Positions 7,749 to 17,587 of a stretch of DNA of 64,000 nt are shown here, piece by piece. The notes beneath the pieces were generated by a model. That model was not told where the DNA came from, made no database searches, and saw nothing but the letters and a program-made list of their open reading frames with translations. The position numbers were made by a program, and so were the translations under genes. Origin of the DNA: Dyella japonica A8 (GTDB lineage Bacteria > Pseudomonadota > Gammaproteobacteria > Xanthomonadales > Rhodanobacteraceae); the NCBI RefSeq assembly GCF_000725385.1, contig NZ_CP008884.1:3720001-3784000 (forward strand), in the 5' to 3' direction. The stretch's first letter is position 1, and each line of letters begins with the position of its first letter.

Positions 7749-10246
7749 CACTGACCCTGACGCGAAGGGATTTCATCCGCAACTCCGCCATTGCCGTGGC
7801 GGCGAACGTGGCCGGCCTTGCCCTGCCCGCCAACGCCACGAACGTCCTGCTGGAAGGGGACATGACCCAGCTCAAGTGGAGCAAGGCGCCCTGCCGCTTC
7901 TGCGGCACCGGCTGCGGGGTCAACGTGGCAGTGAAGGACGGCCGCGTGGTGGCCACGCACGGCGACCAGCTGGCCGAGGTCAATCGCGGCATCAACTGCG
8001 TGAAGGGCTATTTCCTTTCCAAGATCATGTATGGCGCGGACCGCCTGACCATGCCGCTGCTGCGCAAGAAAGATGGTGTCTATGCCAAGGACGGCACCTT
8101 CACCGAAGTCTCGTGGGACGAAGCCTTCGACGTGATGGCCCAGCAGTTCAAGCGCGTGCTGAAGGAAAAGGGCCCCGAGTACGTCGGCATGTTCGGTTCC
8201 GGCCAGTGGACCGTGTGGGAGGGCTATGCCGCCAACAAGCTGTTCAAGGGCGGCTTCCGCAGCAACAACCTCGACCCGAACGCACGCCATTGCATGGCCT
8301 CGGCGGTCATGGGCTTCATGCGCAGCTTCGGCATGGACGAGCCGATGGGTTGCTATGACGACATCGAAGCCACCGACGCCTTCGTGCTGTGGGGTTCGAA
8401 CATGGCGGAGATGCATCCCATCCTGTGGACGCGCGTCACCGATCGGCGGCTGTCCAACCCCAACGTGAAGGTGGCGGTGCTGTCGACCTTCGAGCATCGC
8501 AGCTTCGAGCTGGCCGACATCCCCATCGTGTTCACGCCGCAGACGGACCTGGTGATCCTGAACTACATCGCCAACCACATCATCCAGACCGGCCGGGTCA
8601 ACAAGGATTTCGTCAACAAGCACACCACCTTCAAGCGCGGCGTCACCGACATTGGCTACGGTCTGCGCCCGGACAATCCGCTGGAAGTGAATGCCAAGAA
8701 CGCCAAGGACCCGAACGCCAGCGAGCCCATCGACTTCGAACAGTTCGCCGCCTTCGTCAAGCCGTACACGCTGGAAAAAACCGTCGAAATGACGGGCGTG
8801 GAAAAGGGCTGGCTGGAAAAGCTGGCCGAACTCTATGCCGACCCGAACACCAAGGTCGTGTCGTTCTGGACCATGGGTTTCAACCAGCACACGCGCGGCG
8901 TGTGGGCCAACAACATGGTCTACAACCTGCACCTGCTCACCGGCAAGATTTCCACGCCGGGCAATAGCCCGTTCTCGCTCACCGGCCAACCTTCCGCCTG
9001 CGGTACCGCACGAGAGGTGGGCACGTTCAGCCATCGCCTGCCGGCCGACATGGTGGTGACCAACCCGGAGCACCGCAAGCACGCCGAGGAGATCTGGAAG
9101 GTCCCGCACGGCATCATCCAGCCCAAGCCCGGCTACCACGCCGTGCAGCAAAACCGCATGCTGCGCGACGGCAAGCTCAATGCGTACTGGGTGCAGGTCA
9201 ACAACAACGTACAGGCCGGCGCGAACCTGATGCAGGAGACGTACCTGGGCTATCGCGATCCGCGCAACTTCATCGTCGTGTCGGATGCCTACCCCACGGT
9301 CACCGCGCAGTCGGCGGACCTGATCCTTCCCGCCGCCATGTGGGTGGAGAAGGAAGGTGCCTATGGCAATGCCGAACGCCGCACGCAGTTCTGGCACCAG
9401 CTGGTGAAGGCACCGGGACAGGCACGCTCGGATCTGTGGCAACTCATGGAGTTCTCCAAGCGATTCACTACGGACGAAGTCTGGCCGGCGGACATCCTCG
9501 CCGCCAATCCGCAGTTCAAGGGCAAGACACTGTTCGACGTGCTGTACCGCAACGGCAATGTCGACAAGTTCCCCTCCTCCGAGATGGAGGCCGGTTACGA
9601 CAATGACGAAACCGCCGCCTTCGGCTTCTACGTGCAGAAGGGCCTGTTCGAGGAGTACGCGACGTTCGGCCGGGGGCATGGCCATGACCTCGCGCCGTTC
9701 GACGATTACCACAAGGCACGCGGCCTGCGCTGGCCCGTGGTCAATGGCAAGGAAACCCGCTGGCGTTATCGCGAAGGCTCCGACCCCTACGTGAAGGCCG
9801 GCACGGAGTTCCAGTTCTATGGCAACCCGGATGGCCGCGCGGTGATCTGGGCGCTGCCGTATGAACCACCCGCCGAGATGCCGGACAAGGAATACGACCT
9901 GTGGCTGTCCACCGGACGCGTACTGGAGCACTGGCACTCCGGCTCGATGACCATGCGCGTGCCGGAGCTGTACCGCGCCTTCCCTGAAGCCATGGTGTTC
10001 ATGAACCCCGATGACGCACGTGCGCGTGGCCTCAAGCGCGGGGACGAGGTGAAGGTGATCTCCCGGCGCGGCGAAATGCGCTCGCGAGTGGAAACGCGTG
10101 GCCGTAACCGTCCGCCACAAGGCCTGGTGTTCGTGCCCTGGTTCGACGCGGGCCAGCTGATCAACAAGGTGACGCTGGACGCGACCGATCCGATCTCCAA
10201 GCAGACCGACTACAAGAAGTGCGCGGTCAAGGTCGTGGCCGTCTAG
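7745..10246 (+). CDS. napA: Periplasmic nitrate reductase catalytic subunit NapA
   Basis: NapA reduces nitrate to nitrite in the periplasm using bis-MGD molybdenum and one [4Fe-4S] cluster. The start at ATG 7745 gives 833 residues. A Tat signal is plain ([19 protein letters not shown], ending near PANA). The iron-sulfur cysteines appear as CRFCGTGC and, further on, GINCVKGYF. The molybdenum-ligating cysteine sits in [11 protein letters not shown]. The C-terminal cofactor-binding part contains [21 protein letters not shown], as in NapA/NarB enzymes. Length and motifs indicate a complete enzyme. It is followed by napB after 11 nt. Confidence 0.98.
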   Translation: MTLTLTRRDFIRNSAIAVAANVAGLALPANATNVLLEGDMTQLKWSKAPCRFCGTGCGVNVAVKDGRVVATHGDQLAEVNRGINCVKGYFLSKIMYGADRLTMPLLRKKDGVYAKDGTFTEVSWDEAFDVMAQQFKRVLKEKGPEYVGMFGSGQWTVWEGYAANKLFKGGFRSNNLDPNARHCMASAVMGFMRSFGMDEPMGCYDDIEATDAFVLWGSNMAEMHPILWTRVTDRRLSNPNVKVAVLSTFEHRSFELADIPIVFTPQTDLVILNYIANHIIQTGRVNKDFVNKHTTFKRGVTDIGYGLRPDNPLEVNAKNAKDPNASEPIDFEQFAAFVKPYTLEKTVEMTGVEKGWLEKLAELYADPNTKVVSFWTMGFNQHTRGVWANNMVYNLHLLTGKISTPGNSPFSLTGQPSACGTAREVGTFSHRLPADMVVTNPEHRKHAEEIWKVPHGIIQPKPGYHAVQQNRMLRDGKLNAYWVQVNNNVQAGANLMQETYLGYRDPRNFIVVSDAYPTVTAQSADLILPAAMWVEKEGAYGNAERRTQFWHQLVKAPGQARSDLWQLMEFSKRFTTDEVWPADILAANPQFKGKTLFDVLYRNGNVDKFPSSEMEAGYDNDETAAFGFYVQKGLFEEYATFGRGHGHDLAPFDDYHKARGLRWPVVNGKETRWRYREGSDPYVKAGTEFQFYGNPDGRAVIWALPYEPPAEMPDKEYDLWLSTGRVLEHWHSGSMTMRVPELYRAFPEAMVFMNPDDARARGLKRGDEVKVISRRGEMRSRVETRGRNRPPQGLVFVPWFDAGQLINKVTLDATDPISKQTDYKKCAVKVVAV

Positions 10247-10257
10247 GAGTGCCTTCC

Positions 10258-10821
10258 ATGCGCGACAAATCCCTTATCGTTATCGCAGCGCTGGTGGTGC
10301 TCGTGGCCGCTGCCATTGGTTTCGCCGTCGGCCGGAAATCCACGCCCGAGCCGCAGGTCGCCACCCCGCCCGCCGCGACGCAACCCGCCGTCGCAAGCAC
10401 GGCGGAACCCGTTTCGGCCGGCGATCAGATCGACGGCATCCGCCGAGGCGCCGCAGTCAATCGGGAAATCGCCCCGCCGCTGATGGCCCGCGTGGAGAAC
10501 ACGGACATCAAGCGTAACCGCGCCTACCCGATGCAGCCGCCCACCATCCCGCACTCGATCGACAACTACCAGATCGACAAGAACTCCAACCGCTGCCTGC
10601 TGTGTCATTCGCGCGCCAACGCGGACAAGTTCCAGGCGCCGCCGGTCAGCGTGACCCACTACATGGATCGCAACGACCAGTTCCTTGCCACCATTTCGCC
10701 GCGCCGTTATTTCTGCAACCAGTGCCACGTGGTGCAGACCGACGCCAAGACGCTGGTGGCCAACAACTTCAAGGACATTGACACCATTCTGTCCGAAGAA
10801 AACGCGAAGAAGGCGAACTGA
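10258..10821 (+). CDS. napB: Diheme cytochrome c subunit NapB
   Basis: NapB passes electrons from NapC to NapA in the periplasm. The 187-residue product starts at ATG 10258, with an N-terminal membrane/signal helix ([21 protein letters not shown]) followed by a proline/alanine linker. Two c-type heme sites are present, CLLCH and CNQCH, with further histidines ([15 protein letters not shown]) that can serve as second ligands. The NapB hallmark [10 protein letters not shown] is present. It lies 11 nt after napA and 2 nt before napC. Confidence 0.96.
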   Translation: MRDKSLIVIAALVVLVAAAIGFAVGRKSTPEPQVATPPAATQPAVASTAEPVSAGDQIDGIRRGAAVNREIAPPLMARVENTDIKRNRAYPMQPPTIPHSIDNYQIDKNSNRCLLCHSRANADKFQAPPVSVTHYMDRNDQFLATISPRRYFCNQCHVVQTDAKTLVANNFKDIDTILSEENAKKAN

Positions 10822-10823
10822 CC

Positions 10824-11423
10824 ATGTGGCAGCGACTCAAGCAGGGGTTCGCCATGCTTTGGCGGACCGTTCGCCGCCCCAGCGTCCATTACAGCCTTGG
10901 CTTCCTCACGCTGGGCGGTTTCGTTGCCGGCGTGCTGTTCTGGGGCGCGTTCAACACGGGCCTGGAGATGACCAATACGGAGGCGTTCTGCACGGGTTGC
11001 CATGAGATGCGCGACAACGTCTTCCAGGAACTGAAGTCGACCATCCACTACACCAATCGCTCCGGCGTGCGTGCCAGTTGTCCCGACTGCCATGTACCGC
11101 ACAAGTGGACGGACAAGATCGCGCGCAAGATGCAGGCATCGAAGGAAGTGTGGGGAAAGATCTTCGGCACGGTGGATACGCGCGAGAAATTCCTCGACCA
11201 CCGGCTGGAGCTGGCCGAGCATGAATGGGCACGCCTGAAGGCCAACGATTCGCTCGAGTGCCGCAATTGCCACAACTACACATCGATGGACCTGACGCGG
11301 CAATCCACACGCGCTGCGGAGATCCACAAACGCTGGCTGGGCACGGGCGAAAAGACCTGCATCGATTGCCACAAGGGCATCGCGCATCACCTTCCTGACA
11401 TGACGGGGATCCCGCAGGGGTAA
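10824..11423 (+). CDS. napC: Tetraheme quinol dehydrogenase NapC
   Basis: NapC is an inner-membrane-anchored cytochrome of the NapC/NirT family that oxidises quinol and feeds NapB. The 199-residue protein has one N-terminal membrane helix (about residues 22-42) and four CxxCH heme sites: CTGCH, CPDCH, CRNCH and CIDCH. It is the last gene of napEDABC. No napF, napG or napH lies here, so quinol oxidation probably depends on NapC alone. No clear hairpin terminator was seen after it. Confidence 0.96.
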   Translation: MWQRLKQGFAMLWRTVRRPSVHYSLGFLTLGGFVAGVLFWGAFNTGLEMTNTEAFCTGCHEMRDNVFQELKSTIHYTNRSGVRASCPDCHVPHKWTDKIARKMQASKEVWGKIFGTVDTREKFLDHRLELAEHEWARLKANDSLECRNCHNYTSMDLTRQSTRAAEIHKRWLGTGEKTCIDCHKGIAHHLPDMTGIPQG

Positions 11424-11536
11424 GTCGCCCATATCGCCAGTAAGGGGCAAAACTCCTCCCTCGGACATGCAAATCGGCGGCCCCGCGACCTGCTGGGAGC
11501 ACTCGCCTCCTCGCAGCGCTCCAGTGGCATTGGTCA

Positions 11537-12457
11537 TCAACCAACGCTATGCATGAAGCCGTAGACCATTCCGTCTGCCAGAAGAAAACCCAAACCAAGC
11601 ATCAATCCAAGAGCGAGGACGTTACCGATGCCGCCAAACCGCCGCGTGCGCAGAGCGAGCACCTCCCAATGCCCGCCTCCCTCCCTCGTGTTGGAGAGAG
11701 CGATGTAGTAGACGAGGCGAAGCATGGCCCCTACTCCAGCTATCGTGATAAATAGAGCAGCTGAAAGCTCGTATGTTATCCATTGAACGTATTCGCTGCT
11801 CAGCGAACGAATGAATAGAAATGCAGCGCGCAAGATCGTGCCAACATTGATGGCATCCCCAGCCAGAAGGCCCCGCGCGTAAGTAGCCACTTCAGGCGAG
11901 ATAGCCTGCTGCACTTTCTGAATAAGCCAGAAGCATCCTAACGAAACCAGCATGGGCACGATGGTCTGAAGCCACCAGTCTCGCGTATTGAACCGACCCG
12001 TCACGCAAGCCAACAATGCAGCCGTTAGGCAAAAAGCCGCTACCGTGGCATTGAACACGCAGAGCGTATCCACAATGGTCTGCAGGAAAGCCGCAAATAG
12101 GAAAATGGACACGGCAGCGACCATGAGAAGTACAACCAACAAGGATCCGTCCCCATCCCCTTGTGAGGAACGATGGTGATTTCCTTGTCGACGAGGCTCT
12201 GCATCTTTGTACTTATCGAGTGCTCGTCTTACTTCCCTGGGAGAGACTTCCGTTTGCTCCGCCTCAGGGCGAACACTTAGCTTCACAAACAAGGCGCCCA
12301 GCAGAACACCGGCCAAAGGACCGCCGACGTATGCCTCGAAATGAGCGTTTCCAAATATTTCCAGCAGCTTGTCCAGCACTCGATATCCTTCTCGTCCTCG
12401 GAAACTCTTCGTCGCAGAGGCGAGTTCCTTGGCCATGACACGACGGTGGGACGCCAT
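11537..12457 (-). CDS. Polytopic membrane protein, unknown function, low-GC
   Basis: The 306-residue protein (285-299 if a later ATG such as 12436 is used) has a short basic N-terminus, one hydrophobic segment near residues 40-58, and a charged cytoplasmic-type loop (ALDKYKDAEPRRQGNHHRSSQ). At least four further membrane spans follow, ending GNVLALGLMLGLGFLLADGM. I recognise no family. The gene is visibly richer in A/T than its neighbours, and no good ribosome binding site precedes either start. It stands alone between napC and the GYD gene. The base composition suggests recent acquisition. Confidence 0.7.
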   Translation of the reverse strand: MASHRRVMAKELASATKSFRGREGYRVLDKLLEIFGNAHFEAYVGGPLAGVLLGALFVKLSVRPEAEQTEVSPREVRRALDKYKDAEPRRQGNHHRSSQGDGDGSLLVVLLMVAAVSIFLFAAFLQTIVDTLCVFNATVAAFCLTAALLACVTGRFNTRDWWLQTIVPMLVSLGCFWLIQKVQQAISPEVATYARGLLAGDAINVGTILRAAFLFIRSLSSEYVQWITYELSAALFITIAGVGAMLRLVYYIALSNTREGGGHWEVLALRTRRFGGIGNVLALGLMLGLGFLLADGMVYGFMHSVG

Positions 12458-12576
12458 CTGATCGGATGGTTATAACTTAGTTTCTCGGCTCGGGTGAGAC
12501 AAACTTGAGTACACGCCACGCAATGAGTGGAACCAAACCCATCGCAACGGATTTGGTCCACCCGGTTTGGCCTGCC

Positions 12577-12870
12577 CTACCCCATCTTGACGAGCACCGC
12601 CTGCATCTCCTCGCCGGAGAATGCGCGCAAGGTTTCGGATCGCGTGTTTCCGGCCGCGCTGATGGACAGGCCGAAGGCGGTCGCGGACAACTCATCCGGG
12701 GCCTCGATGATGGCCACCAGGTCGTACTGCCCAAGCGTCCAGTACAGGTCCTTGACCTTGGCGCCGAACTTTCCCGCCGCGGCCTTTACCGCATCACCCC
12801 GTTTGGTGGTGTCCTTGATCGATCGCATGCCCTGCTCGGTGATGCGCGCGAGCGCAATGTATGTCGCCAT
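12577..12870 (-). CDS. GYD domain protein
   Basis: Starting at ATG 12870 (preceded by GGGAG), the product has 97 residues. The frame continues upstream to 12993, but that part is not domain-like. It matches the GYD pattern of small alpha/beta dimeric proteins: MATYIALARITEQGMRSIKDT, then KFGAKVKDLYWTLGQYDLVAII and the C-terminal half with FSGEEMQAVLVKM. The family name comes from a conserved G-Y/Q-D, here LGQYD. Its biochemical role is not established. It appears monocistronic. Confidence 0.85.
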   Translation of the reverse strand: MATYIALARITEQGMRSIKDTTKRGDAVKAAAGKFGAKVKDLYWTLGQYDLVAIIEAPDELSATAFGLSISAAGNTRSETLRAFSGEEMQAVLVKMG

Positions 12871-13081
12871 GCTCGTTTCTCCCGTTTGGATCAAACGTGA
12901 CAGTGGGACCGTGGGCGGCATCAGACACTGCGTTTGTCCCGTGACGCCGGACTGCGGCTCACCAGGGACGGGGCACCACCGGCGGCGCGACATCCGCGCT
13001 ACCGGGCCATACGGTCGGCGACTATAGGCAAGATATTGCGACCACCAGGTGAAGGTGATGGCGCGGTGCGGCTGGCGGCGC

Positions 13082-13501
13082 TCAGGCGTGCGGCGGGCCC
13101 TTAAGCTCGATCATGTTTCCCTGCGGGTCGTACAGGTAGATGGACGGGCCCTCGCCCTTGGCGCCGTAGCGCGAGCCGATATCGCCGACGCGCACGCCAT
13201 GGGCTTTCAGGTGGGCCACGATGGCGGCCTCGTCGTAATCCTCCACCTGCAGGCACAGGTGGTCCATGTTGTGCCCCTCCTTGCCCGGGCCCGCGCCGCC
13301 CAGGCGGCCCAGCTTGCTGTCCAGCGCCACCAGGTCGATCAGGGAGTCGCCGGCGCGCAGCTGCACCAGGCCGATCTCGTCCTGCCGGCGCTCTTCCTTG
13401 CAGCCCAGCACGTCGCAATAGAAGCGCTGCATGGCGGCCACGTCAGTCACGCGCAGCACCACGTGGTCGATACGGCTCAATCGGAATGGGGGCTTGGGCA
13501 T
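13082..13501 (-). CDS. VOC family (glyoxalase/dioxygenase-fold) protein
   Basis: The 139-residue protein has two beta-alpha-beta-beta-beta modules. The first is RIDHVVLRVTDVAAMQRFYCDVLGC, here with a His near the start that can bind metal. The second is HNMDHLCLQVEDYDEAAIVAHLKAHGV, ending SIYLYDPQGNMIELKG with the metal-binding Glu. The pattern is that of metal-dependent vicinal oxygen chelate enzymes, and the substrate cannot be told. It is a stand-alone gene followed downstream by 80 nt of non-coding sequence. Confidence 0.88.
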   Translation of the reverse strand: MPKPPFRLSRIDHVVLRVTDVAAMQRFYCDVLGCKEERRQDEIGLVQLRAGDSLIDLVALDSKLGRLGGAGPGKEGHNMDHLCLQVEDYDEAAIVAHLKAHGVRVGDIGSRYGAKGEGPSIYLYDPQGNMIELKGPPHA

Positions 13502-13554
13502 GGGGAGACTCCGTAGGAGGGGTTTCGGGGGACGTCGAATACGCGGGTGTTTTG

Positions 13555-13685
13555 CCCGTCATCCCCGCGAACCCCGCAAAAGGGGGCAAGAGCGGGGATC
13601 CAGCGCCTTTGCGTTCTGTAGTGGCGCTGAAAGACGCTGGATTCCCGCTCTTGCCCCCTTTTGCGGGGTTCGCGGGAATGACGGG
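13555..13685. repeat. Long inverted repeat of the ATTCCCGC type
   Basis: Two 51-nt arms (13555-13605 and 13635-13685) are inverted copies with about two mismatches, separated by 29 nt. Each arm begins or ends with the GTCATTCCCGCG-type sequence that recurs at 22.0, 23.9, 40.0 and 47.9 kb. It lies between the VOC gene start and the glycine riboswitch and could fold into a very stable hairpin. Confidence 0.85.
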
Positions 13686-13799
13686 CTCGGTGGTGGCCCG
13701 CTATCTTATGACGCCTGAGACACGGACCGCGCCGTGGCTGAAGCCATGCTCCGCCGGGGAGGCAATCGCGGCCAAGGCGCCTTATAATCGTCGTTTAGC

Positions 13800-13980
13800 G
13801 TGTGGTGGGAGAAGCGGCGAGAGCCGCTGCCGAAGGCGCAACGCCCGTAATCGCTCAGGCCCCATACCATCACCCGCACCAACACTCTGGAGAGACCGGT
13901 TGAATCCGGCGCCGAAGGGGCACGAAGCCTGGGTTTCCCAACCCGGTCTTCCAAACTCTCAGGCAAAAGGACAGAGGGGC
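13800..13980 (+). promoter_or_regulatory. Tandem glycine riboswitch
   Basis: Two glycine aptamers lie in series upstream of gcvP. The first (about 13804-13875) has GTGGGAGAAG and GCCGAAGGCGCAAC, closing with CGCTCAGGC. The second (about 13880-13980) has CTGGAGAGACCGG, GCCGAAGGGGCACG and the strongly conserved end ACTCTCAGGCAAAAGGACAGA. Tandem glycine riboswitches commonly activate glycine cleavage genes when glycine is abundant. There is no obvious terminator between the aptamers and gcvP (start 14024), so control may act on translation. Confidence 0.95.
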
Positions 13981-14023
13981 GCTTCGCGTGCGGCTTGCAC
14001 GTTTCTTACGGACGCCCCTGCCA

Positions 14024-16915
14024 ATGAGTCAGAACGCCAATCCTTCCCTGCGCGACCTCGAGCACCACGACGCCTTCATCGAGCGTCACATCGGCCCCAA
14101 CGAAGCGGAAATTGCCACCATGCTGGCGCTGCTGGGCTATGACTCGCTGGAAGCGATGACCGACGCCATCGTGCCGGGCAAGATCAAGTCGCCGGCCCCG
14201 CTGGCCCTGCCCGCGCCGATCACCGAAGTGGAAGCGATCGCCAAGATCCGCGCCATCGCCGACAAGAACCAGGTGCTCAAGAGCTTCATCGGCCAGGGTT
14301 ACTACGGCACGCTGACCCCCAACGTCATCCTGCGCAACATCCTGGAGAACCCGGCGTGGTACACGGCCTATACGCCGTACCAGGCGGAAATCTCGCAGGG
14401 CCGCATGGAGGCGCTGATCAACTTCCAGACCATGTGCGCCGACCTCACCGGCATGGAGATCGCCAACGCGTCCCTGCTCGACGAGGGCACCGCCGCCGCC
14501 GAAGCCATGACGCTGGCCAAGCGCTCGGCCAAGTCCAAGTCCGACACCTTCTTCGTTTCCAACGCCGTGCACCCGCAGACGCTGGAAGTGCTCAAGACCC
14601 GCGCCGAGGCGATGGGCATCAAGCTGCACATCGGTGACGACGCCGAGGCCACCAAGGTGGACAGCTACGGCGTGCTGCTGCAGTACCCCAACACCTTCGG
14701 CCAGATCAACGACTACAAGGCGCTGGCGGACACCGTGCACGCGCGCCACGGCGTGGTCTGCGTGGCCACCGACCTGCTCGCCCTGACCCTGATCGCCTCG
14801 CCGGGCGAATGGGGCGCCGACATCGTGGTGGGCAACACCCAGCGCTTCGGCGTGCCGTTCGGCTTCGGCGGCCCGCACGCTGCTTTCATGGCCTGCCGCG
14901 ACAGCTACAAGCGTTCGATGCCGGGCCGCCTGATCGGCGTGTCCATCGACGCCGAAGGCAAGCCCGCCTACCGCCTCACGCTGCAGACGCGCGAGCAGCA
15001 CATCCGCCGCGAGAAGGCCACCTCCAACATCTGTACCGCGCAGGTGCTGCTGGCCGTGATGGCGAGCATGTATGCCGTGTACCATGGCCCGGAAGGCCTG
15101 ACCCGCATTGCCCGTCGCGTGCATCGCCTGGCCTCGATCCTGTTTGTGGCACTGCGTCAGGCTGGTGTCGCCGCCGACACGCACTTCTTCGACACGCTGC
15201 ACGTCACCGGCGTCGATGCCGCCGCCCTGCATGCCAAGGCTCGCGCTGCCGGCTTCAACCTGCGTGCGATCGACGCGAACAGCGTCGGCGTCAGCCTCGA
15301 TGAAACCACCACGCGCGCCGACGTCATCGCGCTGGCTGAAGTGTTCGGCGCCAAGATCGCCGACATCGATGCGCTCGATGCCAGCGTGCACGACGCCCTG
15401 CCGCCGCAGCTGCTGCGCCAGACCAAGTTCCTGACCCACCCGGCCTTCAACACGCACCACAGCGAGCACGAGCTGCTGCGCTACATGCGTTCGCTGGCGG
15501 ACAAGGATCTGGCGATGGATCGCACCATGATCCCGCTGGGCAGCTGCACCATGAAGCTCAACGCCACCGCCGAGATGATTCCGGTGACGTGGCCGGAATT
15601 TGCCAACATCCATCCGCTGGCGCCGGCCGACCAGGCCGTCGGCTACAAGCAGCTCATCGACGAGTTGGAAGCGATGCTGGTGGAGTGCACCGGCTACGAC
15701 GCCGTCAGCCTGCAGCCGAACTCCGGCGCGCAGGGCGAATACGCCGGCCTGCTCGCCATTCGCGCCTACCACCGCTCGCGCGGCGAAGGCCATCGCGATA
15801 TCTGCCTGATCCCGGAATCGGCCCACGGTACCAACCCCGCTTCCGCGCAGATGTGCGGCATGCAGGTGGTGGTGACCAAGTGCGATGCGAACGGCAACGT
15901 GGACGTGGCCGACATCCAGCGCGCCGCCGAGAAGTTCAGCGACCGCCTGGCCGCACTGATGATCACCTACCCGTCCACGCACGGCGTGTTCGAGGAAGAC
16001 ATCGTCAAGATCTGCGAGATCGTGCACCAGCACGGTGGCCAGGTGTATACCGACGGCGCCAACATGAACGCGCTGGTCGGCGTGGCCAAGCCGGGCAAGT
16101 GGGGTTCGGACGTCTCGCACCTCAACCTGCACAAGACCTTCTGCATTCCGCACGGCGGTGGCGGCCCGGGCGTGGGCCCGTGCGCGGTCAAGTCGCATCT
16201 CGCCCCGTTCCTGCCGCGTACCTTCGGCGGCGAAGGCGACGTGGGCATGGTGTCGGCCGCGAGCTTCGGCTCGGCCTCCATCCTGCCGATCAGCTGGATG
16301 TACATCACCATGATGGGCGCCGCCGGCCTGCGCCGCGCCACCCAGGTGGCCCTGCTCAACGCCAACTACATCGCCAAGCGCCTGGCGCCGCACTACGAGA
16401 CGCTCTACACCGGCCGCAACGGCCTGGTGGCGCATGAGTGCATCCTCGACCTGCGCCCGCTCAAGGACGCCACCGGCATCGGCGCGGAAGACGTGGCCAA
16501 GCGCCTGATCGACTTCGGCTTCCACGCCCCGACGCTGAGCTTCCCGGTGGCCGGTACGCTGATGGTCGAACCGACCGAAAGCGAATCGCAGTACGAACTG
16601 GACCGCTTCATCGACGCGATGATCCAGATCCGCGACGAAATCCGCGCCGTGGACGAAGGCAAGCTCGATCGCGAGGACAACCCGCTCAAGCACGCCCCGC
16701 ACACCGCCGTGATGGTGTCGGCTTCCGAGTGGACCCACGCCTATCCGCGCGAGCTGGCTGCCTTCCCGCTGCCCAGCCTGAAGTTCCAGAAGTACTGGTC
16801 GCCGGTGGCGCGCGTGGACAACGTCTACGGCGACAAGAACGTGTTCTGCAGCTGCGTGCCGGTGGAAGCCTTCAAGGGTGAAATCGAAGCCTTCAGCGAA
16901 CCGAACGTCGCGTAA
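14024..16915 (+). CDS. gcvP: Glycine dehydrogenase (decarboxylating), P-protein GcvP
   Basis: GcvP is the PLP enzyme that decarboxylates glycine and loads the aminomethyl group on the H-protein. From ATG 14024 it has 963 residues, the usual size of fused alpha/beta GcvP. An in-frame start at 13988 would overlap the riboswitch end and is not preferred. The N-terminal [17 protein letters not shown], the mid segment [12 protein letters not shown] and the PLP lysine in [18 protein letters not shown] are present. gcvT and gcvH are not adjacent. The tandem glycine riboswitch just upstream ties expression to glycine, which the tdh/kbl pair at 35-41 kb can supply from threonine. Confidence 0.98.
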   Translation: MSQNANPSLRDLEHHDAFIERHIGPNEAEIATMLALLGYDSLEAMTDAIVPGKIKSPAPLALPAPITEVEAIAKIRAIADKNQVLKSFIGQGYYGTLTPNVILRNILENPAWYTAYTPYQAEISQGRMEALINFQTMCADLTGMEIANASLLDEGTAAAEAMTLAKRSAKSKSDTFFVSNAVHPQTLEVLKTRAEAMGIKLHIGDDAEATKVDSYGVLLQYPNTFGQINDYKALADTVHARHGVVCVATDLLALTLIASPGEWGADIVVGNTQRFGVPFGFGGPHAAFMACRDSYKRSMPGRLIGVSIDAEGKPAYRLTLQTREQHIRREKATSNICTAQVLLAVMASMYAVYHGPEGLTRIARRVHRLASILFVALRQAGVAADTHFFDTLHVTGVDAAALHAKARAAGFNLRAIDANSVGVSLDETTTRADVIALAEVFGAKIADIDALDASVHDALPPQLLRQTKFLTHPAFNTHHSEHELLRYMRSLADKDLAMDRTMIPLGSCTMKLNATAEMIPVTWPEFANIHPLAPADQAVGYKQLIDELEAMLVECTGYDAVSLQPNSGAQGEYAGLLAIRAYHRSRGEGHRDICLIPESAHGTNPASAQMCGMQVVVTKCDANGNVDVADIQRAAEKFSDRLAALMITYPSTHGVFEEDIVKICEIVHQHGGQVYTDGANMNALVGVAKPGKWGSDVSHLNLHKTFCIPHGGGGPGVGPCAVKSHLAPFLPRTFGGEGDVGMVSAASFGSASILPISWMYITMMGAAGLRRATQVALLNANYIAKRLAPHYETLYTGRNGLVAHECILDLRPLKDATGIGAEDVAKRLIDFGFHAPTLSFPVAGTLMVEPTESESQYELDRFIDAMIQIRDEIRAVDEGKLDREDNPLKHAPHTAVMVSASEWTHAYPRELAAFPLPSLKFQKYWSPVARVDNVYGDKNVFCSCVPVEAFKGEIEAFSEPNVA

Positions 16916-16943
16916 ACCGTTCCAGCTCGATGCAAGGACGAAG

Positions 16944-16965
16944 GGCCCCGCAAGGGGCCCTTTTT
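16944..16965 (+). terminator. Intrinsic terminator after gcvP
   Basis: GGGCCCC-GCAA-GGGGCCC followed by TTTTT, 29 nt after the gcvP stop: a textbook rho-independent terminator. Confidence 0.9.
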
Positions 16966-16988
16966 CTTGGGCATGTCACCGACACGTA

Positions 16989-17129
16989 GCCCAGATGAAG
17001 CGCAGCGGGAATCCGGGATGACCATGCGAAAGCGGCCCCATGCGTCACCACGCTTTCGCTCGCTCCGTGAGCGCATGTTTTACGCCTTCGCGGCGTGTTC
17101 CCGGATTACGCCATTGGCTCCATCCGGGC
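16989..17129. repeat. Inverted GCCCGGATG...AATCCGGG repeat pair
   Basis: A 29-nt segment (16989-17017, GCCCAGATGAAGCGC...AATCCGGG) and a 30-nt inverted relative (17100-17129, read on the other strand GCCCGGATGGAGCC...AATCCGGG) flank about 80 nt. Elements of this kind are common between genes in gammaproteobacteria. No gene is seen in 16970-17190. Confidence 0.6.
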
Positions 17130-17193
17130 GACGTCGCTGGGGCACGCCCTCCCCGGATGCGTTCGCAGGCTCCACCGGGTGAGCCGCTCACTG

Positions 17194-17205
17194 GACAACG
17201 TTGTC
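17194..17205. promoter_or_regulatory. Operator-like palindrome GACAACGTTGTC, distal copy
   Basis: A perfect 12-bp palindrome with a central CG, typical of LacI-family operators. An identical copy lies at 17424-17435. Both are in the 420 nt upstream of the chitinase gene. Between them, at 17235-17246, is another perfect palindrome, CCAGACGTCTGG. Confidence 0.6.
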
Positions 17206-17423
17206 AGGAAAGTCCTGACCAACACGGAAGACGTCCAGACGTCTGGATCGGTCTAGACGCATCGCACCATGGCAACGCCGCGCCGTCCAGGCGTAACCAC
17301 ACTGCCAAGCGTAAAAAATAGCGCCAAAAGACGCTGCAATGCGGCAATAAAGCTGCCTTGCCAGCGCATGACAGCCGCGTGTCATTTTCACCACCGGGAT
17401 CACAGTTCGCGGTGACTATTCAC

Positions 17424-17435
17424 GACAACGTTGTC
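17424..17435. promoter_or_regulatory. Operator-like palindrome GACAACGTTGTC, proximal copy
   Basis: Second perfect copy of the palindrome, with flanks ACGACAACGTTGTCAT, 153 nt before the chitinase ATG. Two copies 230 bp apart would allow looping by a tetrameric LacI-type repressor. A GlcNAc- or chitin-responsive regulator is a plausible binder, but the regulator is not in this window. Confidence 0.65.
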
Positions 17436-17587
17436 ATGACAGGACACAAAGACGACACGCCACGGCCCGGGCTGGCCATGGCACGCAAGGACGCCGGGAC
17501 ATCAGGGGACCGCCAGCCAAGGAATGGCAACCGTTCGCCAAGGACACCTTCCGCTTTAGTCATGCAGCACAACCAGGAGATCCTTCC

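Noticed and set aside
7670..10120. 816-codon minus-strand frame opposite napA
   Set aside because: Antisense to a complete NapA with all motifs. Composition (His, Val, Gly, Arg) is that of a mirror frame.
14006..16738. 910-codon minus-strand frame opposite gcvP
   Set aside because: Exact mirror of a conserved gene and no recognisable domain.
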